This document shows positions 27,299 to 35,592 of a DNA stretch of 64,000 nucleotides, in pieces. Position numbers and translations under genes: made by a program. Position 1 is the first letter of the stretch. The number at the start of each line of letters is the position of its first letter. The notes under the pieces were generated by a model that was not told the origin of the DNA, searched no databases, and saw only the letters and a program-made list of their open reading frames with translations. Origin of the DNA: Edaphobacter modestus (GTDB lineage: Bacteria; Acidobacteriota; Terriglobia; Terriglobales; Acidobacteriaceae); assembly GCF_004217555.1 (NCBI RefSeq), contig NZ_SHKW01000001.1, positions 248,001 through 312,000 on the forward strand. Direction: 5' to 3'.

Positions 27299-27849
27299 GG
27301 TGTCACCTCTCTGTTGTCAGGAATCAGGATGGATGTGTGCAACTGCATCTCCTTGCCTTCGCCAAGGAGTTTTCCAACCAGCTCTTCAATCATGTTCGAT
27401 GCTTCTTCGACCATCGCTTGTACTGGCGGGGACAGGCCCATTCGGCCTTCAAGTTCGTCACCGAAGTCTGCAGGTTCACAGCCTACAACGAGGATTTGGG
27501 TAGCGATGGGACCGAGTGAAGCGGCAAGATTGAGGACGCGCATGGGGTCCATGCCGTGGGGATTCAGGTCCATGCAGACGGCTCCGGGGTTCCCGAGGCC
27601 GGTGAGATCCGGTTCAAGGATGAAGAGCGTGCCGGGCTTCTCACTGCGCTTCAGCGCGTCGACAAGGATAATGGTGTGCCATGGCTCGAGCAGCGTGTAC
27701 GCAAGGTCGAAGCCGCGGATGCCAAAGTCCTTCACTTGAACTTCGTCGGGAAGCACGCGGTGAGAGAGCGAACGGGCGACTTCGACGCCGAAAGCGTCGT
27801 CTCCGAGGAAGATGTTGCCGATGCCGGCGATGAGGATTGTCCCGGTCAT
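27295..27849 (-). CDS. [NiFe]-hydrogenase maturation endopeptidase (HyaD/HycI type)
   Basis: 184 residues. The N-terminus ILIAGIGNIFLGDDAFGVEV carries the conserved GxGN.xxGDDxxG motif with an acidic Ni-sensing residue; IRGFDLAYTLLEPWHTIILV holds the second conserved region. After Ni insertion the enzyme clips the C-terminal tail of the large subunit, here the 23 residues after DPCLPCGVH in HhyL. It overlaps its neighbours on both sides by four bases. Confidence 0.93.
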   Translation of the reverse strand: MTGTILIAGIGNIFLGDDAFGVEVARSLSHRVLPDEVQVKDFGIRGFDLAYTLLEPWHTIILVDALKRSEKPGTLFILEPDLTGLGNPGAVCMDLNPHGMDPMRVLNLAASLGPIATQILVVGCEPADFGDELEGRMGLSPPVQAMVEEASNMIEELVGKLLGEGKEMQLHTSILIPDNREVTP

Positions 27850-28184
27850 CTCGCGGTGTCCTCTTTGTAAGGCTCGATCTCTTCACTTCCAAAGAAGAAG
27901 CGATGACCGGGCTGGCGCAGCATACCGAGGTCACGTCCAGGATCTTCGTCGAGGACTACGGCTAACTGGATCTGATCATCGAAGTCCTGTTCGATGGCTT
28001 CGATGATGGCGATCTTCCCGGTGAGGGCGAGGTCCATGATGTCGGCTTTTTTTTGCGGCCGGATACGGATGCGATCACCGACGCGCAGGTCTACGCCCAG
28101 GACGCGAACCGACTCGGGCGGCGCTTTCTCTTCCGCAAAGGGATTCCATTCGGCGATGGGGCCATCAGGCAGATCAGTATTCAT
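27846..28184 (-). CDS. Conserved hydrogenase-operon protein, 112 residues
   Basis: No catalytic motif is seen. A Pro/Glu-rich start (EWNPFAEEKAPPES) is followed by a beta-rich part: VRVLGVDLRVGDRIRIRP, GKIAIIEAIEQDFDDQIQLAVV and GHRFFFGSEEIEP, which suggests a small SH3-like or OB-like barrel. It overlaps the genes before and after by four bases. I recall proteins of this kind only from group 1h hydrogenase loci, so a role in assembly or electron transfer is likely but unproven. Confidence 0.8.
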   Translation of the reverse strand: MNTDLPDGPIAEWNPFAEEKAPPESVRVLGVDLRVGDRIRIRPQKKADIMDLALTGKIAIIEAIEQDFDDQIQLAVVLDEDPGRDLGMLRQPGHRFFFGSEEIEPYKEDTAR

Positions 28185-29107
28185 GAGGCGTCTCCTTGAA
28201 TCTCGTGTAGCGCCCGGACGATGCCGTGGGTCTTCATCATCTCTTCGCCAGTGAGGGCTTCGGTACGTTCGAGGATGCGGCGGGCCCGAGGATCACCGCT
28301 TCGCATCTCTTCCTTTTCGGCGTCGGTGAGGGTGAGGACGCGGAGGGTGAGCATCTCGTCCATCTCGGTGCCGTCGAAGAAGTCGCCGGCACTCTCGGGC
28401 GAGGTTTTGGGGTAGTCATACAGGATGATGGGCGAGAGAAGAAGGATGGAACGGTTCGGTTCATCACCGGCGAGGACGGGAAATACGCCTGTATTGGTGC
28501 AGGCTTTGGCGTCAGCCGCGTAGGGATCGAGAGGTTCGAGGAGGGAGATAAATTCTCCACCGGTCAGGCCAAGGAGAAGATGCGCGGATACAAGCGACCG
28601 GGGCAACGCCTCCTCGCGAAGGGCTTTAGTCCCACTCGAAAGAGAGCTGATGTTTTCGAGTTCGAGATGCAGCTTCCAGGCGCCACTAGGAAGGGTCTGG
28701 GCGCGGATCGTGAGGCTCGCGGCGAGGTGTGATGCAGGTGCGATGTTCAGGCTCAGGGGCGCTGTAAGGAGAGCGCTGAGGTCCAAGTCACAATGGTCGA
28801 AGGTGCGTTCGGTGGCTTCATCCCAATTGAGCGATGGATCGACGAGGTTGGAACTCACGGGCTGGGGCAAAAGTTGAAGGAAGTTAACCTTGATGTCGAG
28901 CGCGGTGTTGGATCCAGGAACCAGCAGACATTCGGAGATCAGGCGGAAGGGTTCCTGAGGACGCTGAGCTTCAGCATAGATGCGCGGGTAGAGGGTTCCG
29001 AAATTCCATCGCTGGCGATTCTTGATCGCGGTGGAGCGGTAGGGATAGAGGATGTATCCCTCGTAGAGTACGGCAGCGGCGATATTTTCGACGGAGGTGA
29101 AGTTCAT
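28181..29107 (-). CDS. Conserved hydrogenase-operon protein, 308 residues
   Basis: It begins MNFTSVENIAAAVLYEGYIL and YPYRSTAIKNRQRWNFGTLY, which I recognise as a hallmark of an uncharacterised family accompanying group 1h hydrogenases. The middle is beta-rich with few charged clusters; the last part has FDGTEMDEMLTLRVLTLTD and a predicted helical tail. No cofactor-binding motif or signal peptide is seen. It is coupled to both neighbours by overlaps. Confidence 0.82.
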   Translation of the reverse strand: MNFTSVENIAAAVLYEGYILYPYRSTAIKNRQRWNFGTLYPRIYAEAQRPQEPFRLISECLLVPGSNTALDIKVNFLQLLPQPVSSNLVDPSLNWDEATERTFDHCDLDLSALLTAPLSLNIAPASHLAASLTIRAQTLPSGAWKLHLELENISSLSSGTKALREEALPRSLVSAHLLLGLTGGEFISLLEPLDPYAADAKACTNTGVFPVLAGDEPNRSILLLSPIILYDYPKTSPESAGDFFDGTEMDEMLTLRVLTLTDAEKEEMRSGDPRARRILERTEALTGEEMMKTHGIVRALHEIQGDAS

Positions 29108-29769
29108 GCTTTAGCCTCCTCGGGAATCCCTGGTGAAGTGGTTTCAGCAAGAACCTTGGCTATGGCCTGTTCCCAGGTAGGCAGTCCGTGGCGGACCTTA
29201 TAGTTGTAGAGCTGCTCGAAGGCATCGCGGCGAAGACAGAGCCAGGCTGAGTTGGGGTAGTGCATCTCCATCATCTCTTTCCAGACGGTGACGGGTAGAC
29301 GATAGGTGGACTCGCGATCCCAAGGGACCTGCGAGATTTGCAGAGGGCGATCCGAACCTTCGTAGAAGAGGGTGCCACTGAACAGGACGGTGATGGGGAT
29401 GTCGCCTGAATCAACGGCGTGGAAGTACTTGGTGGCAGCGACGTTGAAGTCGAAGGTGCAGGGAAGCTCGAGATCGACGAGGAGTTCGCCGGTGAAGCGC
29501 GGAACGGCGACGCTGGTGTTCATCCAGAGCAGCGGTTTGACGGTGCGAGCCCAGCGTTCGGGGGTTCCGAAGAGGTCGCGTAACTTCTCTTGTTCGTTGG
29601 CGACGTAGCGACGTCTGGCGGGTTCGATCTGGACCTGGCAGCGAAGGGTGATTGCGTGAATCGTTTCGGTAGCAGGGAAGTTGGTGATGCGCAGTTTGAG
29701 TGCGATCAATGGTATGGCGGCATGAGGCACCGCTTCTGCGCCATCGATCTGGAAGTGGAGCTCAGGCAT
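29104..29769 (-). CDS. DUF6084-like hydrogenase accessory protein
   Basis: 221 residues, cytoplasmic by composition. Features: PELHFQIDGAEAVPHAAIPL, LRCQVQIEPARRRY, LRDLFGTPERWARTVKPLLW, LELPCTFDFNVAATKYFHAV and LPVTVWKEMMEMHYPNSAWL. The blend of a beta-sandwich-like start and the FGTPERW helix matches the family found beside high-affinity hydrogenases. Function unknown. Overlaps: four bases with the downstream gene, eight with the DUF5947-like gene. Confidence 0.82.
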   Translation of the reverse strand: MPELHFQIDGAEAVPHAAIPLIALKLRITNFPATETIHAITLRCQVQIEPARRRYVANEQEKLRDLFGTPERWARTVKPLLWMNTSVAVPRFTGELLVDLELPCTFDFNVAATKYFHAVDSGDIPITVLFSGTLFYEGSDRPLQISQVPWDRESTYRLPVTVWKEMMEMHYPNSAWLCLRRDAFEQLYNYKVRHGLPTWEQAIAKVLAETTSPGIPEEAKA

Positions 29770-30445
29770 GGGTGTGCTCCGGTTGCTGGCTAGCGTGGCT
29801 CTCTCTTACTTCACTGCTGCGAACCTTCAGACTGGCGAAGAACTCGTGGATGTGCTTCCAGACTTCGGCTCCTCCGGAGAGGCCGCGCCAATGCAAGCGG
29901 ATGAGACCGACGAGATGAAAACATTCGTCGATGGGTACGATGTAGTACTCGGGCGACGTGCCGACGCGATTGACGAGGAAGGTTTCGACATCGGGTTCCA
30001 TCGTTTGGAGAGAGGGATGTTCGGTCGCGATCTCGGTCCAGGATTCCAGGCTGAGCGACGATTCAATGGCGCCGGCGGGGCTGGGGTACATGGCCATCAT
30101 CCTGCCTTCCGCGGTGTTGTAGTAGAAGAAGGCCAGGTTGATGGGGATCATGAGAGATTCCCATTGCAGATTAGGCATCTGGAAGTCGGAGAGAGCCCGT
30201 ATGCGACGGGGAATGCGGAGGTAGTGGGCTCCGGGCTGGCCGCAGAAGAGCACGGCGCAACCGTCGCAGGAGCAGGCAATCTCACGCTTGCGATGGTCCA
30301 GCAGATGCTGGTGTGCAGGTGCTATTTGGACGCCGCAGAGCTCGCAGTGTTCGGCGTTGTCGGAGAGGGGACGACGACGGGCGGCCTGTCTCAGAAATGA
30401 CGGGACTGGGGTTCGTTCCTGCTCGGCTTCGGGAAGTTCGTTCAT
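29762..30445 (-). CDS. DUF5947-like hydrogenase accessory protein with zinc/iron-sulfur-type cysteines
   Basis: 227 residues. The N-terminal third contains HCELCGVQIAPAHQHLLD and IACSCDGCAVLFCG: a CxxC, a His cluster and a CxCxxCxxxFC arrangement that looks like a metal site. The rest includes IRALSDFQMPNLQWESLMIP, FFYYNTAEGRMMAMYPSPAG and YYIVPIDECFHLVGLIRLHW. The cysteines could carry an iron-sulfur cluster for electron exit from the hydrogenase, or structural zinc; the sequence does not decide. Confidence 0.82.
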   Translation of the reverse strand: MNELPEAEQERTPVPSFLRQAARRRPLSDNAEHCELCGVQIAPAHQHLLDHRKREIACSCDGCAVLFCGQPGAHYLRIPRRIRALSDFQMPNLQWESLMIPINLAFFYYNTAEGRMMAMYPSPAGAIESSLSLESWTEIATEHPSLQTMEPDVETFLVNRVGTSPEYYIVPIDECFHLVGLIRLHWRGLSGGAEVWKHIHEFFASLKVRSSEVRESHASQQPEHTHA

Positions 30446-30461
30446 GCTGGGCTCACAAGGG

Positions 30462-30641
30462 CTAGGCTGGTGGCAAGTGAGGCATCTTGGGATCGATGGG
30501 GTCGCGCTGTTGGGAGTTGATACCGGTGGCGTCCTTTGCTGTGCGGGTAGGACGTTGCGCGAGCGGTTCGGCGCGGTTCTCGCCTTTGCGGGTTCCGGTG
30601 GTATGGGCGGGGGTCTTCGGGTTTGTGTCCTGTTTGACCAT
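30462..30641 (-). CDS. 59-residue hydrophilic protein of the hydrogenase operon
   Basis: ATG at 30641 is preceded by AAGGGGAA at good spacing; the frame runs to TAG at 30462-30464 and fills the gap between the NifU-like and DUF5947-like genes. The product (MVKQDTNPKTPAHTTG at its start, DPIDPKMPHLPPA at its end) is rich in T, R, K and P and probably disordered. Its position and spacing suggest a real small gene; no function can be given. Confidence 0.6.
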   Translation of the reverse strand: MVKQDTNPKTPAHTTGTRKGENRAEPLAQRPTRTAKDATGINSQQRDPIDPKMPHLPPA

Positions 30642-30652
30642 GGCAGTTCCCC

Positions 30653-31234
30653 TTATTTGAGGCTTACGAGTTGAGGGCCGCTGTGCGAACTTGCGGCAAC
30701 GTTCTCGGAGACGATTTCTATGATGTCGGGTGCAGCTTCGTAGAGCGCGTCTTCGACTGCATTTTTGAGAGTGATGGACGAGCTTGGGCAGCTACCGCAG
30801 GTTCCTTGAAGGCGCAAGTGGACGATACCATCGCGGACGCCGGCGAACTCGACGTCGCCGCCGTGGGATTTAAGATAAGGACGGACTTTCTCGATGCCGC
30901 GGCGCACGCGCGTTTCGATGTCGTCCGGGTGAAGGTTATGCAGCAGAAGCATGCTGGAAACCAGATCATTCTCCAATGCTTCGCTGAGGACACGTTCGCC
31001 TGCTGGGGTCTGCATGAGTGAATCAACGAGACGCTGCAGTGCTGCACCGTGTAGTTCGACGACAGATTGCACGAGATCGAGCGCGGCGGCGCGGGTCTCC
31101 GGGTCCCTCGCATCTTCGAGGCGGGCGGCGAGCTTTTCGACACGGTCTGTCTGCAGGCGGAACTCGCCGCGTTGTGGAAGCGCAATTGTGCCAACAACTT
31201 CGGCCCGAACACCGGTTTGGTACGCCGCGGCCAT
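30653..31234 (-). CDS. NifU-like scaffold protein
   Basis: 193 residues from ATG 31234, which shares one base with the hhyL stop (TAATG); the longer frame to 31327 lies inside hhyL. The N-terminal half is helical. The C-terminal half is a NifU domain: RRGIEKVRPYLKSHGGDVEF, VHLRLQGTCGSCPSSSITLK with the CGSC cluster-binding cysteines, and AVEDALYEAAPDI. It probably supplies Fe-S clusters to the hydrogenase or its redox partner. Its place right after the structural genes is usual for group 1h loci. Confidence 0.9.
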   Translation of the reverse strand: MAAAYQTGVRAEVVGTIALPQRGEFRLQTDRVEKLAARLEDARDPETRAAALDLVQSVVELHGAALQRLVDSLMQTPAGERVLSEALENDLVSSMLLLHNLHPDDIETRVRRGIEKVRPYLKSHGGDVEFAGVRDGIVHLRLQGTCGSCPSSSITLKNAVEDALYEAAPDIIEIVSENVAASSHSGPQLVSLK

Positions 31235-33036
31235 TACTCGTGCCCCGCTACGCCAAACATGGGAGCATGGCGAGTTTCGAGAACCCTGCCGTCGCCGAGA
31301 TACATGTGGACACCGCAGGGCAGGCATGGGTCGAAGCTGCGGACGGTACGCATGATGTCGATTCCCTTAAACTTGTCGGGGCCGTTTTCCTCGAAGAGCG
31401 GAGTGTTCTGAACCGCGTCTTCGTAGGGGCCGGGAGTACCATACATGTCGCGGGGATTGGCGTTCCAGGGCGTGGGCGGATACGGGTGGTAATTGGCGAT
31501 CTTGCCTTCGCGGATGACGACGTGGTGCGAGAGAACGCCACGAACGGCCTCGTGGAAGCCGCAGCCGATGGCTTCTTCGGGGACCTTGAAGTCTGTCCAA
31601 GTGGCAGAGCGGCCGGCATTCAACTCGGCGAGCGCCTTTTCCACAAAATGCAGCGCGGTGGCGGCAGCGTAAGCCTGAAAGTATGTGCGGGCGCGGTCGC
31701 GCTCGAGTGTGTTCGACCACTTCGGAATGTGCCACTCGAACTCGGCCTCGGGCAGCATTGCAGTTTTGGGAAGGTTGATCTTGACGCTATGTCCCGTGGC
31801 CTGGACATAGCCGATGTCAACAAGGCCGGACAGCGCCGTCGCCCAGAGACGTGCGATGGGGCCGCCGCCGGTGTCGAGAGCGAGGTGGTCGCCAGTACGC
31901 TGGTCGAGCCAGCGGGGCGACATGACCCAGGTGTAGTTGCCTTTGAAGTCGCGCTTCTGTGGCCTTGGAATGGTGGTCTGGTTCCATGGGTGGCGCTTAT
32001 CGACGGGGTTGCCGAGCGGGTCACGGGCGACGAAGGTCTCCTTGCCCTGCCAGTCGTCGTAGTAGGAACTGCCGAGGAGGATTCGTATGTTGAGGTTGAT
32101 GTCGACGAGCGAGTTGGTGACCAGTTCACCATCGACGACTACACCTGGGGTGACGAACATCTTGCGTCCCCATTCCGCCATGTTTTTGTACTGGTAGTCG
32201 CAATGGTCTGGGTCGTTGTAGGATCCCCAACAGCCGAGCAGGATGCGACGACGGCCAACCTCTTCGTAACCGGGCAGCGCCTCGTAGAAAAAGTCGAAGA
32301 GATCGTCATGCAGAGGCAGGACCTTCTTCATGAACTCGACGTATTTCATGAGGCGTACAAGGTAGTCGGTGAAGAGCTGAATAGTGGCTACTGTGCCGAC
32401 CCCACCGGGATAGAGCGTCGATGGATGAACGTGCCGCCCTTCCATGAGGCAGAACATCTCGCGAGTTAGACGGCTCATGGCGAGAGTTTCGCGATAGAAG
32501 GTGCCGGTGAAGGGATTGAGCGCGGTCATGATGTCAGAGATCATGCGGTAGCCGTGCTTTTCGGCGTTGGGCGATGGCGTGTGCTGGGCTTTCTCCCAGA
32601 CATTCGGATTGGTTTCCCTGACCATCTGCTCGCAGAAGTCGACACCGACGAGGTTGTCTTGAAAGATGTTGTGATCGAACATGTACTCGGCCGCTTCGCC
32701 AAGGTTGACGATCCACTCGGCGAGTGCGGGAGGTCGGATGCCAAAGGCCATGTTTTGCGCGTAGCAGGCGCAGGTGGCATGGTTGTCACCACAGATGCCG
32801 CAGATGCGACTGGTGATGAAGTGGGCATCGCGCGGATCTTTGCCCTTCATGAAGATGCTGTAGCCGCGAAAGATGGATGAGGTACTGTGACACTCGGCGA
32901 CGGTCTTGTTAGCGAAGTCGATCTTGGTGAAGATACCGAGACTGCCGACGATTCGGGTGATGGGATCCCAGTTCATCTCGACGAGATTGCGCTGCTTATC
33001 CTCGAGTTCAGGGATGGTATCGGGAAACGTAGCCAT
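31234..33036 (-). CDS. hhyL: High-affinity [NiFe]-hydrogenase large subunit, group 1h
   Basis: 600 residues. The proximal nickel ligands are Cys79 and Cys82 in SRICGICGDNHATCACYAQN; the distal ones are Cys571 and Cys574 in DPCLPCGVH, followed by a 23-residue tail to be cleaved. MNWDPITRIVGSLGIFTKID is the typical start. IFQDNLVGVDFCEQMV, YRMISDIMTALNPFTGTFYR and HVHPSTLYPGGVGTVAT match the group 1h (formerly group 5) enzymes that consume H2 at atmospheric level. It binds the NiFe(CN)2CO centre made by HypA-F. It starts 23 bases after hhyS. Confidence 0.96.
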   Translation of the reverse strand: MATFPDTIPELEDKQRNLVEMNWDPITRIVGSLGIFTKIDFANKTVAECHSTSSIFRGYSIFMKGKDPRDAHFITSRICGICGDNHATCACYAQNMAFGIRPPALAEWIVNLGEAAEYMFDHNIFQDNLVGVDFCEQMVRETNPNVWEKAQHTPSPNAEKHGYRMISDIMTALNPFTGTFYRETLAMSRLTREMFCLMEGRHVHPSTLYPGGVGTVATIQLFTDYLVRLMKYVEFMKKVLPLHDDLFDFFYEALPGYEEVGRRRILLGCWGSYNDPDHCDYQYKNMAEWGRKMFVTPGVVVDGELVTNSLVDINLNIRILLGSSYYDDWQGKETFVARDPLGNPVDKRHPWNQTTIPRPQKRDFKGNYTWVMSPRWLDQRTGDHLALDTGGGPIARLWATALSGLVDIGYVQATGHSVKINLPKTAMLPEAEFEWHIPKWSNTLERDRARTYFQAYAAATALHFVEKALAELNAGRSATWTDFKVPEEAIGCGFHEAVRGVLSHHVVIREGKIANYHPYPPTPWNANPRDMYGTPGPYEDAVQNTPLFEENGPDKFKGIDIMRTVRSFDPCLPCGVHMYLGDGRVLETRHAPMFGVAGHE

Positions 33037-33059
33037 GGATTTACTCCTCTCTCGAGTGG

Positions 33060-34121
33060 CTAGATTGCGTTGGGACGATCTGGACGATAGCCGGTCGTGA
33101 GTTCAGGGCGATTGTGGCGCCACTTCGGTTCCTTGTTTACCGTAGCGTTGGTGATGCCGCGGAGTGCACGGATCATGCGTCCATAACCGTTGACGAGCGT
33201 GGCGGAGAGCATGCCGCCGGGGGGTTCGTCCATGAAGGGCATGAACTTATCGGGGAAGCCGGGCATGGTGCAGCCGATGCAGATGCCGCCGACATTGGGA
33301 CAGCCGCCGATGCCGCGCATCCAGCCGCGTTTTGTGACATTGCAATCTACGACAGGACCCCAGCAGCCAAGTTTGACGAGGCATTTTGAAGAGCCGTATT
33401 CGGTGGCGAAGTCTCCCTGCTCGTAGTAGGAGCCGCGATCGCAGCCCTCGTGGACCGTTTTGCCGAAGAGCCAGGTAGGACGAAGCTGCTTATCGAGCGG
33501 AATCATTGGAGCCAGCCCGGCGACCTGGTAGAGCAGATAAAGAACGGTCTCCATGAAGTTGTCGGGTTGAACGGGACAGCCAGGCACGTTGACGATGGGT
33601 AGGCCAGCCTTGGAACGCCAGCCCCAGCCGAGGTAATCCGCAAGCCCCATGGCGCCGGTGGGATTGCCAGCCATGGCGTGGATACCGCCATAGGTGGCGC
33701 AAGTGCCTGCACCGATGACGGCCAAGGCCTTGGGCGCGAGTCGATCGATCCATTCGCAGGTGGTGATAGGCTGACCGGTGTCATGGTTTGTTCCCATTGC
33801 CGCCCAATAACCTTCCTGCTTGATTTTTTCGTTGGGGATAGAGCCTTCGACTACGAGGACGAAAGGATCGATCAGGCCTTTCTCAGCGTCGTAAAAGAAC
33901 TGCATAAACTCGTCGCCGTTTTCGTATGCGAGCACCGGATTGTGAAGATGAACTTTGGGGAGGCCTGGGATGGCACCCAGCAGAACGTCTTCGATCGACG
34001 GCTGTTCCGCGGCAGTGACGGAGACGCTATCTCCGTCGCAACTGAGTCCGGCGGTGATCCAGAGGATGTGAACGTCGGATACGGGGGACGGTCTGGTTAT
34101 TTTGCTCAATGGTTCAGCCAT
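33060..34121 (-). CDS. hhyS: High-affinity [NiFe]-hydrogenase small subunit, group 1h
   Basis: 353 residues, AAGGAGA six bases before ATG. It carries three Fe-S clusters. The proximal motif reads GLSC28DGD31SVSVT: where most small subunits have CxGC, the second cysteine is Asp31, as in the O2-tolerant group 1h enzyme of Ralstonia (3 Cys + 1 Asp cluster). Further ligands lie in GAGTCATYGGI, NVPGCPVQPDNF, HEGCDRGSYYEQGDF, KLGCWGPVVDCNVTKRGW and GGCPNVGGICIGCTMPGFPD. No Tat signal precedes the first domain, so the dimer should face the cytoplasm, unlike groups 1a-1d. Confidence 0.96.
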   Translation of the reverse strand: MAEPLSKITRPSPVSDVHILWITAGLSCDGDSVSVTAAEQPSIEDVLLGAIPGLPKVHLHNPVLAYENGDEFMQFFYDAEKGLIDPFVLVVEGSIPNEKIKQEGYWAAMGTNHDTGQPITTCEWIDRLAPKALAVIGAGTCATYGGIHAMAGNPTGAMGLADYLGWGWRSKAGLPIVNVPGCPVQPDNFMETVLYLLYQVAGLAPMIPLDKQLRPTWLFGKTVHEGCDRGSYYEQGDFATEYGSSKCLVKLGCWGPVVDCNVTKRGWMRGIGGCPNVGGICIGCTMPGFPDKFMPFMDEPPGGMLSATLVNGYGRMIRALRGITNATVNKEPKWRHNRPELTTGYRPDRPNAI

Positions 34122-34470
34122 TGGATTCTCCTTGAGCCAGGGTTATGACCTGCCCGGCGAGGTTGCTCGCAGCCGAGGTCTGGGAACGACCGCGGCTTGG
34201 CAACGTGGAATCGAAGAGTCGAAGCACAAGAACTGCGGGGGAATATTCAGAGAGGCGGAATGGTAGAAGCAGGGCAAGCCTGTCACCTTCGGGAGTCGAG
34301 TGTTGACTCTGGCCCATAGCCTGCGACAAGATACGCAGGCTCGAATGGGAGAGACAGTACGCCCATCCAAGCTCGCTGTCAAACGCATAAACATGCACAT
34401 TTATATGGCCTTTTCGAAAGGCCTGGATGATTGACGGCATCCCTTGACTCAATAGGCCATTGCCCGGCAT
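34114..34470 (-). CDS. Possible small protein between hypE and hhyS
   Basis: 118-residue frame that fills the gap exactly: its ATG at 34470 shares a base with the hypE stop (TGATG), and its stop overlaps the hhyS start by eight bases. The sequence (MPSIIQAFRKGHINVHVYAF, LSHSSLRILSQAMG, LALLLPFRLSEYSPAVLVLR) looks like a soluble alpha/beta fragment but matches nothing I know. No good ribosome-binding site is seen; coupling from hypE would be needed. If it is not a gene, this 348-bp stretch is the likely place for an internal promoter of the structural genes. Confidence 0.4.
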   Translation of the reverse strand: MPGNGLLSQGMPSIIQAFRKGHINVHVYAFDSELGWAYCLSHSSLRILSQAMGQSQHSTPEGDRLALLLPFRLSEYSPAVLVLRLFDSTLPSRGRSQTSAASNLAGQVITLAQGESNG

Positions 34471-35537
34471 CAGCAGATGCGTGGGAGCTGCTCGCCGAAC
34501 ATCACGTCGAGTACGCGCGTACCGCCGATTTCCGTTTTCATCAGCACCATGCCCGGATGTGTTTCTACGACTTCGCCGATGATGGCAGCGTCCTGACCTA
34601 GAGGATGTTGCCGCATCCGATCGAGTACGGCGTCGGCCATACCGGGAACGACGAGAGCGAGCAGCTTGCCCTCGTTCGCGACGTAGAGAGGATCGAGTCC
34701 CAGTACCTCACACGCGCCCTTGACCGACTCACGCACGGGAATCGCTCGCTCATCCAGCACCATGCCGACGTTGGCGTGTTTGGCGATCTCGTTGAGTGTG
34801 GTCGAGACGCCGCCGCGGGTCGGGTCGCGCAGCGTGTGGATGAAGTCGTTTGCAGGCGAGGTGGTAAGCATTGCCGTGACGAGGCCGTTGAGTGGCGCGC
34901 AATCGCTCTCGATGGCGCTTTCGAATTCGAGGCCCTCGCGCTGGCTCATGATCGTCATGCCGTGGTCGCCGATGTAACCACTGAGAATGATCTTGTCGCC
35001 GGGACAGGCACGATCGGCCGAGATGCTGACGTTGTGCTCGATTACGCCGATGCCGGTTGTGGTGATGAAGATCTGGTCGCCCTTGCCGCGGTTGACCACC
35101 TTGGTGTCGCCGGTGACGAGTTGTACACCGGCCTCGGCGGCCGCGGCACGCATGGATTCGATTACCCGCCGCAGATCGTCCACTGGAAGACCTTCTTCCA
35201 GGATGAAGGCGGCCGAGAGATACAGCGGGCGGGCTCCGCTCATCGCCAGGTCGTTTACTGTTCCGTGAATGGCGAGCCGTCCAATGTCGCCCCCGGGAAA
35301 GAAGATCGGTGTGACAACGAAGGAATCTGTAGTGAATGCCAGCCGCGTTCCGCCGATGGTGAGCACGGCCTGGTCGTCAAGCTTATCGAGAATGGGATTG
35401 TGAAATGCCGGGAGGAAGATCTTGTCGATCAGGTCGGCGGTGAGCTTGCCGCCACTACCATGTCCGAGGACGATCCGTTTGTGGTCGAAGATAGGCAGAG
35501 GGCAGAAACCGAAGGATGTCAGGCTCTTGCCAGACAT
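34470..35537 (-). CDS. hypE: Hydrogenase maturation protein HypE (cyanide-ligand synthesis)
   Basis: 355 residues from ATG 35537, chosen because GGAGGA lies five bases upstream; frames open to 35618 would add 27 weakly conserved residues. Motifs of the PurM-like ATP fold: IVLGHGSGGKLTADLIDKIF, LAFTTDSFVVTPIFFPGGDI, AIHGTVNDLAMSGARPLYLS, VTGDTKVV and DPTRGGVSTTLNEIAKH. The chain ends PRIC, the invariant C-terminal Cys that carries the carbamoyl group from HypF and dehydrates it to a thiocyanate. It begins 55 bases after the hypD stop. Confidence 0.95.
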   Translation of the reverse strand: MSGKSLTSFGFCPLPIFDHKRIVLGHGSGGKLTADLIDKIFLPAFHNPILDKLDDQAVLTIGGTRLAFTTDSFVVTPIFFPGGDIGRLAIHGTVNDLAMSGARPLYLSAAFILEEGLPVDDLRRVIESMRAAAAEAGVQLVTGDTKVVNRGKGDQIFITTTGIGVIEHNVSISADRACPGDKIILSGYIGDHGMTIMSQREGLEFESAIESDCAPLNGLVTAMLTTSPANDFIHTLRDPTRGGVSTTLNEIAKHANVGMVLDERAIPVRESVKGACEVLGLDPLYVANEGKLLALVVPGMADAVLDRMRQHPLGQDAAIIGEVVETHPGMVLMKTEIGGTRVLDVMFGEQLPRIC

Positions 35538-35592
35538 TGTCTCCTCCGTCTTGAGATCGTCTTCTGTGGCTGCCATGAGTATATTCGCGCTC

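Noticed and set aside
31018-32469. 483-codon + strand frame opposite hhyL
   Set aside because: Antisense shadow of a strongly conserved GC-rich gene with metal-ligand motifs on the other strand.
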